NCBI RefSeq assembly: GCF_027497175.1
Contig: NZ_CP114901.1
Coordinates: forward strand, 2,976,001 to 3,040,000
Reading direction: 5' to 3'
Source of the DNA: Verrucosispora sp. WMMD573
GTDB taxonomy: Bacteria; Actinomycetota; Actinomycetes; Mycobacteriales; Micromonosporaceae
DNA length: 64,000 bases
Shown: piece after piece, positions 17,136 to 25,743 of the stretch
How the letters are laid out: every line of letters begins with the position of its first letter
Position numbering within the stretch: the first letter of the stretch is position 1
Translations under genes and position numbers: made by a program
Notes under the pieces: model-generated
Databases searched by the model: none
Seen by the model: only the letters and a program-made list of their open reading frames with translations
Told to the model about the DNA's origin: nothing

Positions 17136-19961
17136 GTGCTCGTACTGCTGATCCTGCACCTCGTGGCGGCCGTCGTGGGGCCGCTGCTGGTCCGCCGGTG
17201 GGGTCCGCGTGCCTGTTACCTGCTGGCGTTGGTGCCGGCGGCCGCCTTCGGCTGGGCGTTGGTACGCACGCCCGACGTGGCACACGGCCGCGCGGTGGTC
17301 GAGACGTACCCGTGGATTCCGGAACTGGGGTTGGACCTGGCGCTGCGGATGACCACCCTGTCCTGGCTGATGACCCTGCTGGTCGGGGGGGTAGGCGCGC
17401 TGGTGCTCGCCTACTGCGCCTGCTACCTCCCGCCGGACGCGCTTGGCAACTCGCGGTTCGCCGGGGTGATGGTCGCCTTCGCCGGGGCGATGCTCGGGCT
17501 GGTCCTCGCCGACGATCTGCTGCTGCTCTACGTCTGCTGGGAGCTCACCACCGTCTTCTCGTACCTGCTGATCGGCCACAGCACGGAGCGGAGGTCGAGC
17601 CGCTGGGCCGCTGCCCAGGCGCTGACCGTTACCACCTTCGGCGGCCTCGCCATGCTTGTCGGGTTCCTGATGCTCGGTCACCACGCGGGCACCTACCGCT
17701 GGTCGGAGTTGACCCAGCAGCCGCTGCCCGGCGGGGCGTACCTGGTCGTCGCGGTACTGCTGATCCTGGTCGGTGCGCTGTCGAAGTCGGCGGTGCTGCC
17801 GTTCACCTCGTGGCTGCCCGGGGCGATGGCCGCACCGACGCCGGTCAGCGCGTACCTGCACGCGGCGGCGATGGTGAAGGCCGGCGTCTACCTGCTCGGC
17901 CTGCTCACCCCGGTGCTGGCCGTGGTCGGCCCGTGGCGCCCGGCGGTGCTGCTCGCTGGCCTGGCCACCATGCTGGTGGGCGGTTGGGCGGCGCTGCGGC
18001 AGACCGACCTCAAGCTGCTGCTGGCACACGGCACGGTGAGCCAGCTCGGGTTGTTGACGGTGGTCGTCGGGGTGGGCACCGCGGACGCCGCGCTCGCCGG
18101 AGTCGCCATGCTGCTCGCCCACGCGCTGTTCAAGGCGGCGCTGTTCCTCGTGGTCGGCGTGATCGACCACGGTGCCGGAACTCGGGACCTCCGCGAGTTG
18201 TCGGGACTGCGGCACACCGCGCCGGTACTGACCGGGGTGGCCGTGCTCGCCGCCGCCTCGATGGCCGGACTGCCACCGCTGCTCGGCTTCGTGGCCAAGG
18301 AGGCCGTGTTCGCCGCCTTCGCCGAGCAGCCGCTGGTCCTGGCGGTGCTCGTGGTCGGCACCGTGCTCACCGTCGCGTACAGCATCAGGTTCATCTGGGG
18401 CGCGTTCGCCGACCGCCCCGGCGTCGCCGCCACCGACCTGGGTCGGATCGAGCCGTCGTTGCTGGCTCCACCGGCCCTGCTGGCCGTCGTCGGACTTGTC
18501 GCCGGCCCGGCCGCGGGAGCATTGGATCACCTGCTCCGCCCGTACCCGGAACTCTTCGGCAGCGTCGGGAAACACCTGGCCCTGTGGCACGGGTTCACCC
18601 CGGCGCTCGGTCTGTCCGCGCTGGCCCTGGCGGGTGGTACGGCGCTGTTCGCGCTGCGCGGTCCGCTGGCGCCGGCGCTGGCCCGGCTGCGGTGGCCGAT
18701 CGCCGGCCAACGGGGGTACGAGTTGATCACCCACCGCTTCGACCAGGCCGCGGTGGGCGTCACAAGCGTCACCCAGCGGGGGTCGCTGCCGCAGTACCTC
18801 GGTCTGATCCTGATCGTCCTGGCCGCGGTGCCGGGCGGATCGGTGATCCTCATCCGGCCGTGGGAGCAGCCCCTGGACCTGTGGGCCACCCCCGCGCAGC
18901 CGGTGGTGCTGCTGGTGGTGTGCGTCGCCGCGCTGCTCGCCGTGGGCGCCACCCGGCGGCTGACCGCGATGCTGCTGGTCGGCATGACCGGTTACGGCAC
19001 GGCCATGCTGTTCGTGCTCTACGGCGCGCCCGACCTGGCGCTGACCCAGTTCCTCGTGGAGACCATGACCATCGCGATCTTCGTGCTGGTGCTGCGCCGA
19101 CTGCCCGAGCGGTTCTCGATGCGGCCGCTGCGGCGCAGTCGCCTGATCCGGCGGACGATCGGGGTGATCGTCGGTACCACCGTGGCCGCGCTCGCCGTCG
19201 GAGCCGCGGCGGCCCGGCAGGCACGTTCCATCTCGGAGGACTTTCCGCAGTTGGCGGTGGAGGAGGGGTACGGCCGCAACGTGGTGAACGTGACCCTGGT
19301 GGACATCCGCGCCTGGGACACGCTGGGGGAGGCGGCGGTGCTGGTGGCCGCGGCTACCGGCGTGGCAAGCCTGATCTTCCACCAGTCGCGCACCGGGCCG
19401 CGTCCCCGGCGGCGGGAGGTCGCCGAGGAAGAGGCGCCCGCAGGTCGGGCGGTCTGGCTGCGCGGCGGGGCCACGCTGCACGAGCGGCAACGCTCGATCG
19501 TGCTGGAGGTGGTCACCCGACTGATCTCGCACACCGCCGTGCTGTTCTCGCTCTACCTGCTCTTCTCCGGGCACAACGCGCCCGGTGGCGGCTTCGCCGG
19601 AGGTCTGGTGGCCAGCCTCGCGCTGACCATGCGGTACCTCGCCGGTGGCCGCTACGAGCTGGTCGAGGCGGCGCCGATCGGCGCCGGCACGGTGCTCGGT
19701 GCCGGCCTGCTGCTCTCGGTCGGCAGCGGGGTGGTCTCCCTGATCGTCGGCGGCACCGTGCTGGGGAGCACCACCGTCGACCTCTGGCTGCCGTTGATCG
19801 GCCACTTCTACCTGGTCACCTCCCTCTTCTTCGACGTCGGTGTGTACCTGGTGGTGATCGGTCTGGCGCTGGACGTGATGCGCAGCCTCGGCGCGGAGGT
19901 GGACCGGCACATCGAGGCAGCCGATGGCGGGCTGGCCGGCCGGCGAGGGGAGGCCCGGTGA
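17136..19961 (+). CDS. mrpA: Mrp Na+/H+ antiporter subunit A with fused MnhB domain
   Basis: This is the largest subunit of the multi-subunit cation/proton antiporter, homologous to respiratory complex I antiporter subunits. The 941-residue protein starts with many transmembrane helices and the proton-channel core (SKSAVLPFTSWLPGAMAAPT, HAAAMVKAGVYL). It continues with the MrpA-specific DUF4040-type region (YGTAMLFVLYGAPDLALTQF). It ends with an MnhB-like domain (LFSLYLLFSGHNAPGGGFAG), so subunit B is fused rather than encoded separately, as is common in actinobacteria. GTG 17136 has GGGAG eight bases upstream. It is the first gene of an operon whose members overlap by four bases. Confidence 0.93.
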   Translation: MLVLLILHLVAAVVGPLLVRRWGPRACYLLALVPAAAFGWALVRTPDVAHGRAVVETYPWIPELGLDLALRMTTLSWLMTLLVGGVGALVLAYCACYLPPDALGNSRFAGVMVAFAGAMLGLVLADDLLLLYVCWELTTVFSYLLIGHSTERRSSRWAAAQALTVTTFGGLAMLVGFLMLGHHAGTYRWSELTQQPLPGGAYLVVAVLLILVGALSKSAVLPFTSWLPGAMAAPTPVSAYLHAAAMVKAGVYLLGLLTPVLAVVGPWRPAVLLAGLATMLVGGWAALRQTDLKLLLAHGTVSQLGLLTVVVGVGTADAALAGVAMLLAHALFKAALFLVVGVIDHGAGTRDLRELSGLRHTAPVLTGVAVLAAASMAGLPPLLGFVAKEAVFAAFAEQPLVLAVLVVGTVLTVAYSIRFIWGAFADRPGVAATDLGRIEPSLLAPPALLAVVGLVAGPAAGALDHLLRPYPELFGSVGKHLALWHGFTPALGLSALALAGGTALFALRGPLAPALARLRWPIAGQRGYELITHRFDQAAVGVTSVTQRGSLPQYLGLILIVLAAVPGGSVILIRPWEQPLDLWATPAQPVVLLVVCVAALLAVGATRRLTAMLLVGMTGYGTAMLFVLYGAPDLALTQFLVETMTIAIFVLVLRRLPERFSMRPLRRSRLIRRTIGVIVGTTVAALAVGAAAARQARSISEDFPQLAVEEGYGRNVVNVTLVDIRAWDTLGEAAVLVAAATGVASLIFHQSRTGPRPRRREVAEEEAPAGRAVWLRGGATLHERQRSIVLEVVTRLISHTAVLFSLYLLFSGHNAPGGGFAGGLVASLALTMRYLAGGRYELVEAAPIGAGTVLGAGLLLSVGSGVVSLIVGGTVLGSTTVDLWLPLIGHFYLVTSLFFDVGVYLVVIGLALDVMRSLGAEVDRHIEAADGGLAGRRGEAR

Positions 19962-20422
19962 GGGCCGCCGGAGCGAACCTGGTCTCCTTCGTCACGATCG
20001 GGATACTCGTCGGCTGCGGCGTGACCCTGCTGCTGGAGCGCAGCCTGAGCCGAGTCCTGCTCGGCGTCATCCTGATCGGCAACGGCGTGAACCTGTTGAT
20101 CGTCTTCGGCGGCCGATCCGGGGAGGCGCCGGTGGTCGGGGTCAGCGACGAGGCGTCGATGAGCGACGCCCTGCCCCAGGCCATGGTGCTCACCGCCATC
20201 GTGATCACCTTCGGCTTCACCGCCTTCCTGTTGGCGATCAGCTATCGCAGCTGGTACCTCAGCGGCGACGACGAGGTGCCCGACGACGTCGAGGACCGGG
20301 AGATCGTCCGTCGGACCGCCCAACGGGAGATGTCCGCCGCCGACCTCGCCGGCGAGCCGCCGACGGCCGACCCTCAGCAGGTCGACGCGCCGGCCCCACC
20401 CCGCGAGGAGGGCCCGGGATGA
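19958..20422 (+). CDS. mrpC: Mrp antiporter subunit C (NuoK-like)
   Basis: A small membrane subunit homologous to NuoK. The three-helix core includes RVLLGVILIGNGVNLLIVFG and ALPQAMVLTAIVITFGFTAF, which is diagnostic. The 154-residue product has an unusually long, acidic, Pro-rich cytoplasmic tail of about 50 residues after WYLSGDDEVPD. The GTG start overlaps the mrpA stop (GTGA), implying translational coupling. Confidence 0.92.
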   Translation: MRAAGANLVSFVTIGILVGCGVTLLLERSLSRVLLGVILIGNGVNLLIVFGGRSGEAPVVGVSDEASMSDALPQAMVLTAIVITFGFTAFLLAISYRSWYLSGDDEVPDDVEDREIVRRTAQREMSAADLAGEPPTADPQQVDAPAPPREEGPG

Positions 20423-20459
20423 GCCGGTACGCGCCGGCCGGGTCGGGCCGGTGGTGGCG

Positions 20460-21962
20460 ATGAGCACACTCGTGCCGCTGCCGGTGGTGCTACCGCTGCT
20501 GGGGGCCGCGCTGACCCTGCTGCTGGCGGGCCGGCCGCAAACCCAGCGGACGGTAAGCGTGGGGTGCCTGAGCATCAGCCTGACGGTGGCGGTGGTGCTG
20601 CTGGTGCAGGCGTACCGGCAGGGACCGCTGGTGGTGCAGATCGGCGGCTGGCCGGCACCCGTGGGCATCGTGCTGGTCGCCGACCAACTGGCGGCGCTGA
20701 TGCTTGTGGTCTCCTCGGCGGTGACCCTCTGCGTGCTGCTGTACTCGATCGGGCAGGGCCAGGCGGAGACGGCGGAGAGTGCCCCGGTGGCGATCTTCCA
20801 CCCCACCTATCTGGTGCTGACCGCCGGGGTGTGCAACGCGTTCCTCGCCGGTGACCTGTTCAACCTCTTCGTCGGCTTCGAGATGCTGCTCGCCGCCAGC
20901 TTCGTCCTGATCACCCTCAACGGCACGGCGCTGCGCATCCGCACCGGCTCCACCTACGTCGTCGTCAACATCCTGGCGTCGATGATCTTCCTGATCTCGG
21001 TGGGCCTGGTCTACGCGGCCACCGGCACCCTCAACCTGGCTCAGCTCGCCGCGCGGCTGGACGCGCTACCGGACGGCGTACGCCTGAGCCTGCAACTGAT
21101 GCTCCTGGTGGCCTTCGGCATCAAGGCGGCGGTCTTCCCGCTGTCGGCCTGGCTGCCGGACAGCTACCCGACGGCACCGGCCCCGGTCACTGCGGTCTTC
21201 GCCGGGCTGCTCACCAAGGTCGGCGTCTACGCGATCATCCGTACCCAGACCCTGCTCTTCCCGGGGCAGCAGGCCGGGGAGCTGCTGATGGTGGCGGCCG
21301 GGCTGACCATGCTGGTCGGCATCCTCGGCGCGGTGGCCCAGTCGGACATCAAGCGGCTGCTGTCGTTCACGCTGGTCAGCCACATCGGCTACATGATCTT
21401 CGGGGTGGGGCTGAGCACGGTCGCCGGGCTGGTCGGTGCCATCTTCTACGTGGTCCACCACATCACCATCCAGACCACCCTGTTCCTGGTCTCGGGACTG
21501 GTCGAGCAACGGGCCGGCAGCACCGACCTGCGCCGCCTCGGCGGGCTGGCCCGGCTGGCACCCATGGTCGGCGTGCTCTTCTTCGTCTCCGCGATGAATC
21601 TGGCCGGCATCCCACCGTTCTCCGGTTTCCTGGGCAAACTCGGCCTGCTCCAGGCCGGTGTCGCCGCGGGCGGGCCGCTGCCCTGGACGCTGGTGGCCGT
21701 GGGCACCGTGACCAGCCTGCTCACCCTCTATGTGGCCAGCCGGGTATGGAACATCGCCTTCTGGCGCTCACCCTGCGAGACGGTCGCGCCGACCGCACCG
21801 CTGCCCGCGCTGATGGTCGGCGCCACGGTCGCGCTGGTGACACTCGGGGTGGCGCTCACCTTCGTGGCGGGACCCTTGTTCGAGTTCACCGGGCGGGCGG
21901 CGGAGGATCTGATCGAGCGCACCCCGTACGTGCGCGCGGTCCTGCCCGGCGGGGCGTCATGA
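20460..21962 (+). CDS. mrpD: Mrp antiporter subunit D
   Basis: A proton-translocating antiporter subunit related to NuoN/NuoM, with about 14 transmembrane helices over 500 residues. Recognisable segments are NLFVGFEMLLAASFVLITLN, KAAVFPLSAWLPDSYPTAPA (the lysine and Pro-rich TM region) and LLSFTLVSHIGYMIFGVGL. The start is taken as ATG 20460; GTG 20451 and GTG 20454 are in frame just upstream, and no site clearly decides between them. The stop overlaps the mrpE start (ATGA). Confidence 0.92.
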   Translation: MSTLVPLPVVLPLLGAALTLLLAGRPQTQRTVSVGCLSISLTVAVVLLVQAYRQGPLVVQIGGWPAPVGIVLVADQLAALMLVVSSAVTLCVLLYSIGQGQAETAESAPVAIFHPTYLVLTAGVCNAFLAGDLFNLFVGFEMLLAASFVLITLNGTALRIRTGSTYVVVNILASMIFLISVGLVYAATGTLNLAQLAARLDALPDGVRLSLQLMLLVAFGIKAAVFPLSAWLPDSYPTAPAPVTAVFAGLLTKVGVYAIIRTQTLLFPGQQAGELLMVAAGLTMLVGILGAVAQSDIKRLLSFTLVSHIGYMIFGVGLSTVAGLVGAIFYVVHHITIQTTLFLVSGLVEQRAGSTDLRRLGGLARLAPMVGVLFFVSAMNLAGIPPFSGFLGKLGLLQAGVAAGGPLPWTLVAVGTVTSLLTLYVASRVWNIAFWRSPCETVAPTAPLPALMVGATVALVTLGVALTFVAGPLFEFTGRAAEDLIERTPYVRAVLPGGAS

Positions 21963-22555
21963 CCGCGCCCGGCGCCGAGCCGCCCGCGTCGCCGGACCGG
22001 CGGACCCGGACGGGCCGGTGGCGTGACCAGCTGATGGCCTACGGCTGGCTGGTGCTGGCCTGGAACCTGTTCTGGGGGGAGTTCACCTGGGGCAACCTGC
22101 TGGGCGGGCTGCTGACCGCCGGTGTGGTGCTGCTGTTCTTTCCGCTGCCGCCGGTGACCTTCGACGGCCGGCTGCGGCCATGGGGTCTGCTGGTGTTCGG
22201 CGGCCGGTTCGTCGTCGAGTTGGTCCGGGCCAGCGCACACGTCGCCCGGATCGCGGTGCAACCCGGCTACACGCCCCGTTCCGCCATCATCGGCGCACGG
22301 CTGCGGCTGCCCAGCGATCTCAACCTGGCCCTCACCGCCGAGGTGCTCTCCCTGGTGCCCGGCACGTTGATCGTGGAGGTGGACCGGGACGCCGGAATCC
22401 TCTACGTGCACGTGCTCGACGTACGCGGCCCCGCCGCCCTCGCCGCCAGCCGTGACCAGGTCCGGGCCGTGGAACGGCGGATCATCGCGGCGATCGGCTC
22501 GAACGCAGAGTTGCGCCGGCTGCGCTCCGGATCCGTAGACAAGGAGTTCCCGTGA
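21959..22555 (+). CDS. mrpE: Mrp antiporter subunit E
   Basis: MrpE is a small membrane subunit needed for assembly and activity of the antiporter. The 198-residue product has two or three N-terminal helices (YGWLVLAWNLFWGEFTWGNL) and the conserved cytoplasmic part with LTAEVLSLVPGTLIVEVD followed by LYVHVLDV. The N-terminal 20 residues are Pro- and Arg-rich. Its start overlaps the mrpD stop by ATGA and its stop overlaps the mrpF start by GTGA. Confidence 0.92.
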   Translation: MTAPGAEPPASPDRRTRTGRWRDQLMAYGWLVLAWNLFWGEFTWGNLLGGLLTAGVVLLFFPLPPVTFDGRLRPWGLLVFGGRFVVELVRASAHVARIAVQPGYTPRSAIIGARLRLPSDLNLALTAEVLSLVPGTLIVEVDRDAGILYVHVLDVRGPAALAASRDQVRAVERRIIAAIGSNAELRRLRSGSVDKEFP

Positions 22556-22815
22556 CCGTCTTTCTCGCCGTCGTGCTCACCAGCCTGCTGTCGGTGACCG
22601 CCCTGCTGGCCCTCGTCCGCCTCTACCGGGGCCCGACCCTGCTGGACCGGGTCGTCGCCGCCGACATGCTGCTCGCCACCATGGTCGGTGCCGTCGGCGC
22701 GGAGGCGGCGGTCAACCGGCACGCCACCACCCTGCCGGTGCTGGTGGTGCTCGCCCTGCTCGGCTTCGTCGGATCGGTGTCGCTGGTCCGTTTCGCCGTC
22801 CGGGACCGGCCGTGA
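22552..22815 (+). CDS. mrpF: Mrp antiporter subunit F
   Basis: A three-helix membrane subunit of 87 residues. The family hallmark is LVRLYRGPTLLDRVVAADML after the first helix, followed by VLVVLALLGFVGSVSLVRF. It overlaps both neighbours by four bases, so the whole mrpACDEFG set should be translated in coupled fashion. Confidence 0.93.
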   Translation: MTVFLAVVLTSLLSVTALLALVRLYRGPTLLDRVVAADMLLATMVGAVGAEAAVNRHATTLPVLVVLALLGFVGSVSLVRFAVRDRP

Positions 22816-23147
22816 CACCCGGTGCCGTCGCGGACTGGCTGGCTGTCGTCAGCCTGACCGCCGGTGCGCTGCTGAGCCTGGCCGCCGCCATCGGGGTGCT
22901 GCGCTTTCCGGACACGCTGAGTCGTATGCACGCGGCCACCAAGCCGCAGGTGCTCGGCGTGCTGCTCCTGCTGCTGGGGGTGGGTCTCCGGCTGCGCAGC
23001 CCGGCCGATCTGGGCATGATCGTTCTCGTCGGGATCTTTCAACTGGCCACCGCTCCGGTTGCCGCGCAGATGATCGGTCGGGCCGCGTACCGGGCGGGAC
23101 GGGTGGACCGGAACCTGCTCGACGCCGACGAGCTGGCCGACCGCTGA
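22812..23147 (+). CDS. mrpG: Mrp antiporter subunit G
   Basis: The last subunit of the antiporter, 111 residues with three helices. The signature is GVLRFPDTLSRMHAATKPQV, followed by DLGMIVLVGIFQLATAPVAA. The GTG start overlaps the mrpF stop. Downstream, a 170-bp gap with its own promoter separates the operon from the CBS transporters. Confidence 0.92.
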   Translation: MTPGAVADWLAVVSLTAGALLSLAAAIGVLRFPDTLSRMHAATKPQVLGVLLLLLGVGLRLRSPADLGMIVLVGIFQLATAPVAAQMIGRAAYRAGRVDRNLLDADELADR

Positions 23148-23210
23148 GCCAGCCCACCCCGGCCGGCAGAAACAGTGGGCACACCCACCCGGGCCGGGCC
23201 GCGACGCCGG

Positions 23211-23216
23211 TAGAAT
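23211..23216 (+). promoter_or_regulatory. -10 box for a leaderless transcript
   Basis: TAGAAT (TANNNT type) lies exactly six bases before the ATG at 23223. Transcription should therefore begin at or next to the A of that ATG, giving a leaderless mRNA. No convincing -35 hexamer is seen, as is usual for actinobacterial promoters of this class. Confidence 0.55.
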
Positions 23217-23222
23217 GGCTGC

Positions 23223-23324
23223 ATGATCGACTCCTCTGCCCAGGAGGGCAGCAGTAGCCAGCCGGGTAGGCCCCGGCATCCCCACGCACCGACGACCCCG
23301 GGAGCCCTGAAACTCCCGTGTTGA
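23223..23324 (+). CDS. Putative 33-residue leader peptide upstream of CBS transporter
   Basis: An ATG placed six bases after TAGAAT opens a 33-codon frame ending TGA at 23322-23324. It reads MIDSSAQEGSSSQPGRP... and is rich in Ser, Pro, His and Thr. Its end overlaps the GTG start of the CBS transporter (23318) in another frame by seven bases. The peptide shows no domain. Its likely role, if translated, is to bring ribosomes through a hairpin that hides the downstream start. Codon usage cannot prove translation over so short a stretch. Confidence 0.45.
   Translation: MIDSSAQEGSSSQPGRPRHPHAPTTPGALKLPC
23299..23318 (+). promoter_or_regulatory. Hairpin masking the GTG start and Shine-Dalgarno of the CBS transporter
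   Basis: CGGGAG (23299-23304) can pair with CTCCCG (23313-23318), loop CCCTGAAA. The 3' arm includes the G of the GTG start at 23318, and the 5' arm contains GGGAG, the only Shine-Dalgarno-like run. Translation of the small upstream frame would melt this stem. Confidence 0.5.
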
Positions 23325-24670
23325 TCTTCGTCGGACTTCTTCTGATCGTTGTCTTGACCGTCGCGACGGGGTACTTCGTCGCGCAGGAGTTCGGCTACGT
23401 CGCGGTCGACCGCGGCAAGCTGAAGCAAGCCGCCGCCGAGGGTGACCAGGCGTCCGCCCGGGCCCTTGAGGTCGCCGGGCGGCTGTCGTTCATGCTCTCC
23501 GGCGCGCAGCTCGGCATCACCGTCACCGCCCTGCTGGTCGGTTACGTCGCCGAGCCCTACCTCGGTGCCGGCCTGGCCGAGCTGCTCGGCGTGGCCGGCG
23601 TCTCCACCGGCGTCAGCCTGCCGTTGTCGGTCGCGCTGGCCCTGGTCATCGCCACCGTGGTGCAGATGGTCGTGGGCGAGCTGGCCCCGAAGAACCTGGC
23701 CATCGCCCGACCCGAGCCGGTCGCCCGGGCGCTGGCCCGCTCAACCCTGGTCTACCTGGCCATCGCCGGCCCGCTGATCAAGCTCTTCGACAAGTCTGCG
23801 GTGCGGCTGCTGCGCCGGGTCGGCATCGAGCCGATCGAGGAGCTGCCCAGCGGCGCCACCCCGGAGGACCTGGAACAGATCATCGCCGAGTCCCGGCTGG
23901 AGGGGCACCTTGACGCCGACATGTCGGAGCTGCTGGACCGAGGGCTCGACTTTCGGCAGTTGACCGCCGGTGAGGCGATGGTGCCCCGGGTCGACGTACA
24001 CACCGTGCGCGCGCACGAGCCGGTCAGCCGGGTGGTCGAGCTGCTCGACACCGGCCGCTCCCGCTTCCCGGTGCGCGGCGCGGAAGGGGTCGACGACCTG
24101 GTCGGCGTGATCGGCATCGCCGATGTGCTCCAGGTACCGCCGGCCGAGCGCGCCACCACCCCGGTCAGCGCGGTGGCCGTACCGCCGCTGCTGGTGCCCG
24201 AGACGCTGCCGCTGCCCACCGTGCTGGACCGGCTCCGGTCCGGGCACCGCCAGCTCGCCTGCGTGGTCGACGAGTACGGCGGCTTCGCGGGCGTCATCAC
24301 GCTGGAGGACATCGCCGAGGAACTGGTCGGCCCGATCCGCGACGAGGACGACCCGCCGGAGCGGGCCCCGGCGCGGCAGGAGGACGGCTCCTGGGTGGTA
24401 CCCGCCCGCTGGCGTATCGACGAGGTCGCCGACAGCACCGGCATCGCCCTGCCCGAGGGCCCCGAGTACGACACCATCTCCGGGTTGGTCATGCGGGAGC
24501 TGGGCCGGGTGCCTGAGGTCGGTGACCGACTGGAGATCAGCCTGCCGGCCGACGGCGACAACGGGCAGGTGCCACCGCGCGCCCTGGTCGAGGTGCTCGC
24601 GGTCGACCGGCACGTGGCCGACTCGGTCCGCCTCCAGGTCAGCGACGGGCCTGCGGAGGTGACGGCATGA
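23318..24670 (+). CDS. CNNM/CorC-type membrane protein with CBS domains
   Basis: A 450-residue member of the hemolysin-C/CNNM family, implicated in Mg2+ or Co2+ efflux and resistance. It has an N-terminal DUF21 membrane domain (about 1-190, with FMLSGAQLGITVTALLVGYV and VVGELAPKNLAIA), then a CBS pair (about 205-330, with VDVHTVRAHEPVSRVVELLD and VVDEYGGFAGVITLEDIAEE). It ends in a CorC_HlyC transporter-associated domain (YDTISGLVMRELGRVPEVGD). It starts at GTG 23318 inside a hairpin, and its stop overlaps the next gene by ATGA. The pair lies directly downstream of the Mrp operon, suggesting a shared ion-homeostasis role. Confidence 0.9.
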   Translation: MLIFVGLLLIVVLTVATGYFVAQEFGYVAVDRGKLKQAAAEGDQASARALEVAGRLSFMLSGAQLGITVTALLVGYVAEPYLGAGLAELLGVAGVSTGVSLPLSVALALVIATVVQMVVGELAPKNLAIARPEPVARALARSTLVYLAIAGPLIKLFDKSAVRLLRRVGIEPIEELPSGATPEDLEQIIAESRLEGHLDADMSELLDRGLDFRQLTAGEAMVPRVDVHTVRAHEPVSRVVELLDTGRSRFPVRGAEGVDDLVGVIGIADVLQVPPAERATTPVSAVAVPPLLVPETLPLPTVLDRLRSGHRQLACVVDEYGGFAGVITLEDIAEELVGPIRDEDDPPERAPARQEDGSWVVPARWRIDEVADSTGIALPEGPEYDTISGLVMRELGRVPEVGDRLEISLPADGDNGQVPPRALVEVLAVDRHVADSVRLQVSDGPAEVTA

Positions 24671-25734
24671 GCACCGGTTTCGCGCTGATCATCTCGGTGG
24701 TCCTGCTGGCGCTCAACGGCTTCTTCGTCGCCGCCGAGTTCGCCCTGGTGGCGAGCAAGCGGTACCGCCTGGAACAGGCGGCCGCCAGCGGCACCCGAGC
24801 CGCCCGGGCCGCCCTCGACGGCGTACGCGAGCTGTCCCTGATGCTGGCCGGTGCGCAGCTCGGCATCACCCTGTGCACGCTGGGCCTCGGCGCGCTGGCC
24901 GAGCCGGCGATCGAGCGGTTGCTCAGTCCGCTGCTGCACGCCGTCGGTCTGCCCTACGGCGCCAGCCACGTGATCGCGCTGATCTTCGCGCTGAGCCTGG
25001 TCACCTTCCTGCACCTGGTGGTCGGCGAGATGGCACCGAAGTCCTGGGCGATCACCCACCCGGAACGCTCCGCGTTGCTGCTGGCCCTGCCGTTCCGGGC
25101 CTTCGCCCGGGTGGCCCGCCCGGTGCTGTCGGTGCTCAACGCGGTGGCCAACGCCATGCTGCGGCTGGTGAAGGTGAACCCGCAGGACCAGTTGGCCCAG
25201 GTGCACGGCCCCGACGAGCTGCGGATGCTGTTGGAACAGTCCCGGGAACACGGGCTGCTCGGCGCCGCCCAGCACGAGCTGCTCACCAGCATGCTGGAGT
25301 TGCAGGGCACGACGGTCGCCCAGGTGATGGAGCCGTTCGACCGGATGGTGACCGTGCGCCGGGACGATTCGGCGGGCCACATCGAGCAGGTCAGCCGGGA
25401 CAGCGGCCGGTCACGGCTGGCGGTGCTGGACGCCGCCGGTGACGTCTGCGGTCTGGTGCACGTACGGGAGGCGGTGCGGGCCACCGCCGGCCGACCCGAC
25501 GCCACCGCGGCCGACCTGATGAACGAGGCCATCACGCTGCCCGACAACGCCACGGTTACCGAGGCGGTAGCCGTGATGCGGGCCCGCCAGTCGCAGCTCG
25601 CCCTGGTCCGCAACGGCGGTGGTCCCACCCGGCCGGTCGGCTTCGTCGCTCTGGAGGACCTGCTGGAGGAGGTCATCGGGGAGTTCGACGACGAGACCGA
25701 TCCGATCCCGCGCTCGGTACGCCGGCTGAGATAG
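24667..25734 (+). CDS. Second CNNM-type membrane protein with CBS domains
   Basis: A paralogue of the preceding gene, 355 residues. The DUF21 domain shows LMLAGAQLGITLCTLGLGAL and VVGEMAPKSWAITHPERSAL, followed by a CBS pair (TVAQVMEPFDRMVTV ... VGFVALEDLLEEVIGEFDDE). It lacks the C-terminal CorC_HlyC domain present in its neighbour, so the two probably form a heteromeric pair with one long and one short subunit. Such tandem pairs are common in actinobacteria. The start overlaps the upstream stop (ATGA). Confidence 0.9.
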   Translation: MSTGFALIISVVLLALNGFFVAAEFALVASKRYRLEQAAASGTRAARAALDGVRELSLMLAGAQLGITLCTLGLGALAEPAIERLLSPLLHAVGLPYGASHVIALIFALSLVTFLHLVVGEMAPKSWAITHPERSALLLALPFRAFARVARPVLSVLNAVANAMLRLVKVNPQDQLAQVHGPDELRMLLEQSREHGLLGAAQHELLTSMLELQGTTVAQVMEPFDRMVTVRRDDSAGHIEQVSRDSGRSRLAVLDAAGDVCGLVHVREAVRATAGRPDATAADLMNEAITLPDNATVTEAVAVMRARQSQLALVRNGGGPTRPVGFVALEDLLEEVIGEFDDETDPIPRSVRRLR

Positions 25735-25743
25735 GAGCCACGG

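Noticed and set aside
17034..19910. A 958-codon open frame on the minus strand opposite mrpA
   Set aside because: It is rich in His, Gln, Arg and Gly and mirrors the codon bias of mrpA; the plus-strand frame encodes a recognisable membrane protein.
23148..23317. Possible Mg2+ (M-box) or Mn2+ (yybP-ykoY) riboswitch before the CBS transporter
   Set aside because: The conserved core sequences of those riboswitches were not found; a short leader ORF and local hairpin explain the region better.
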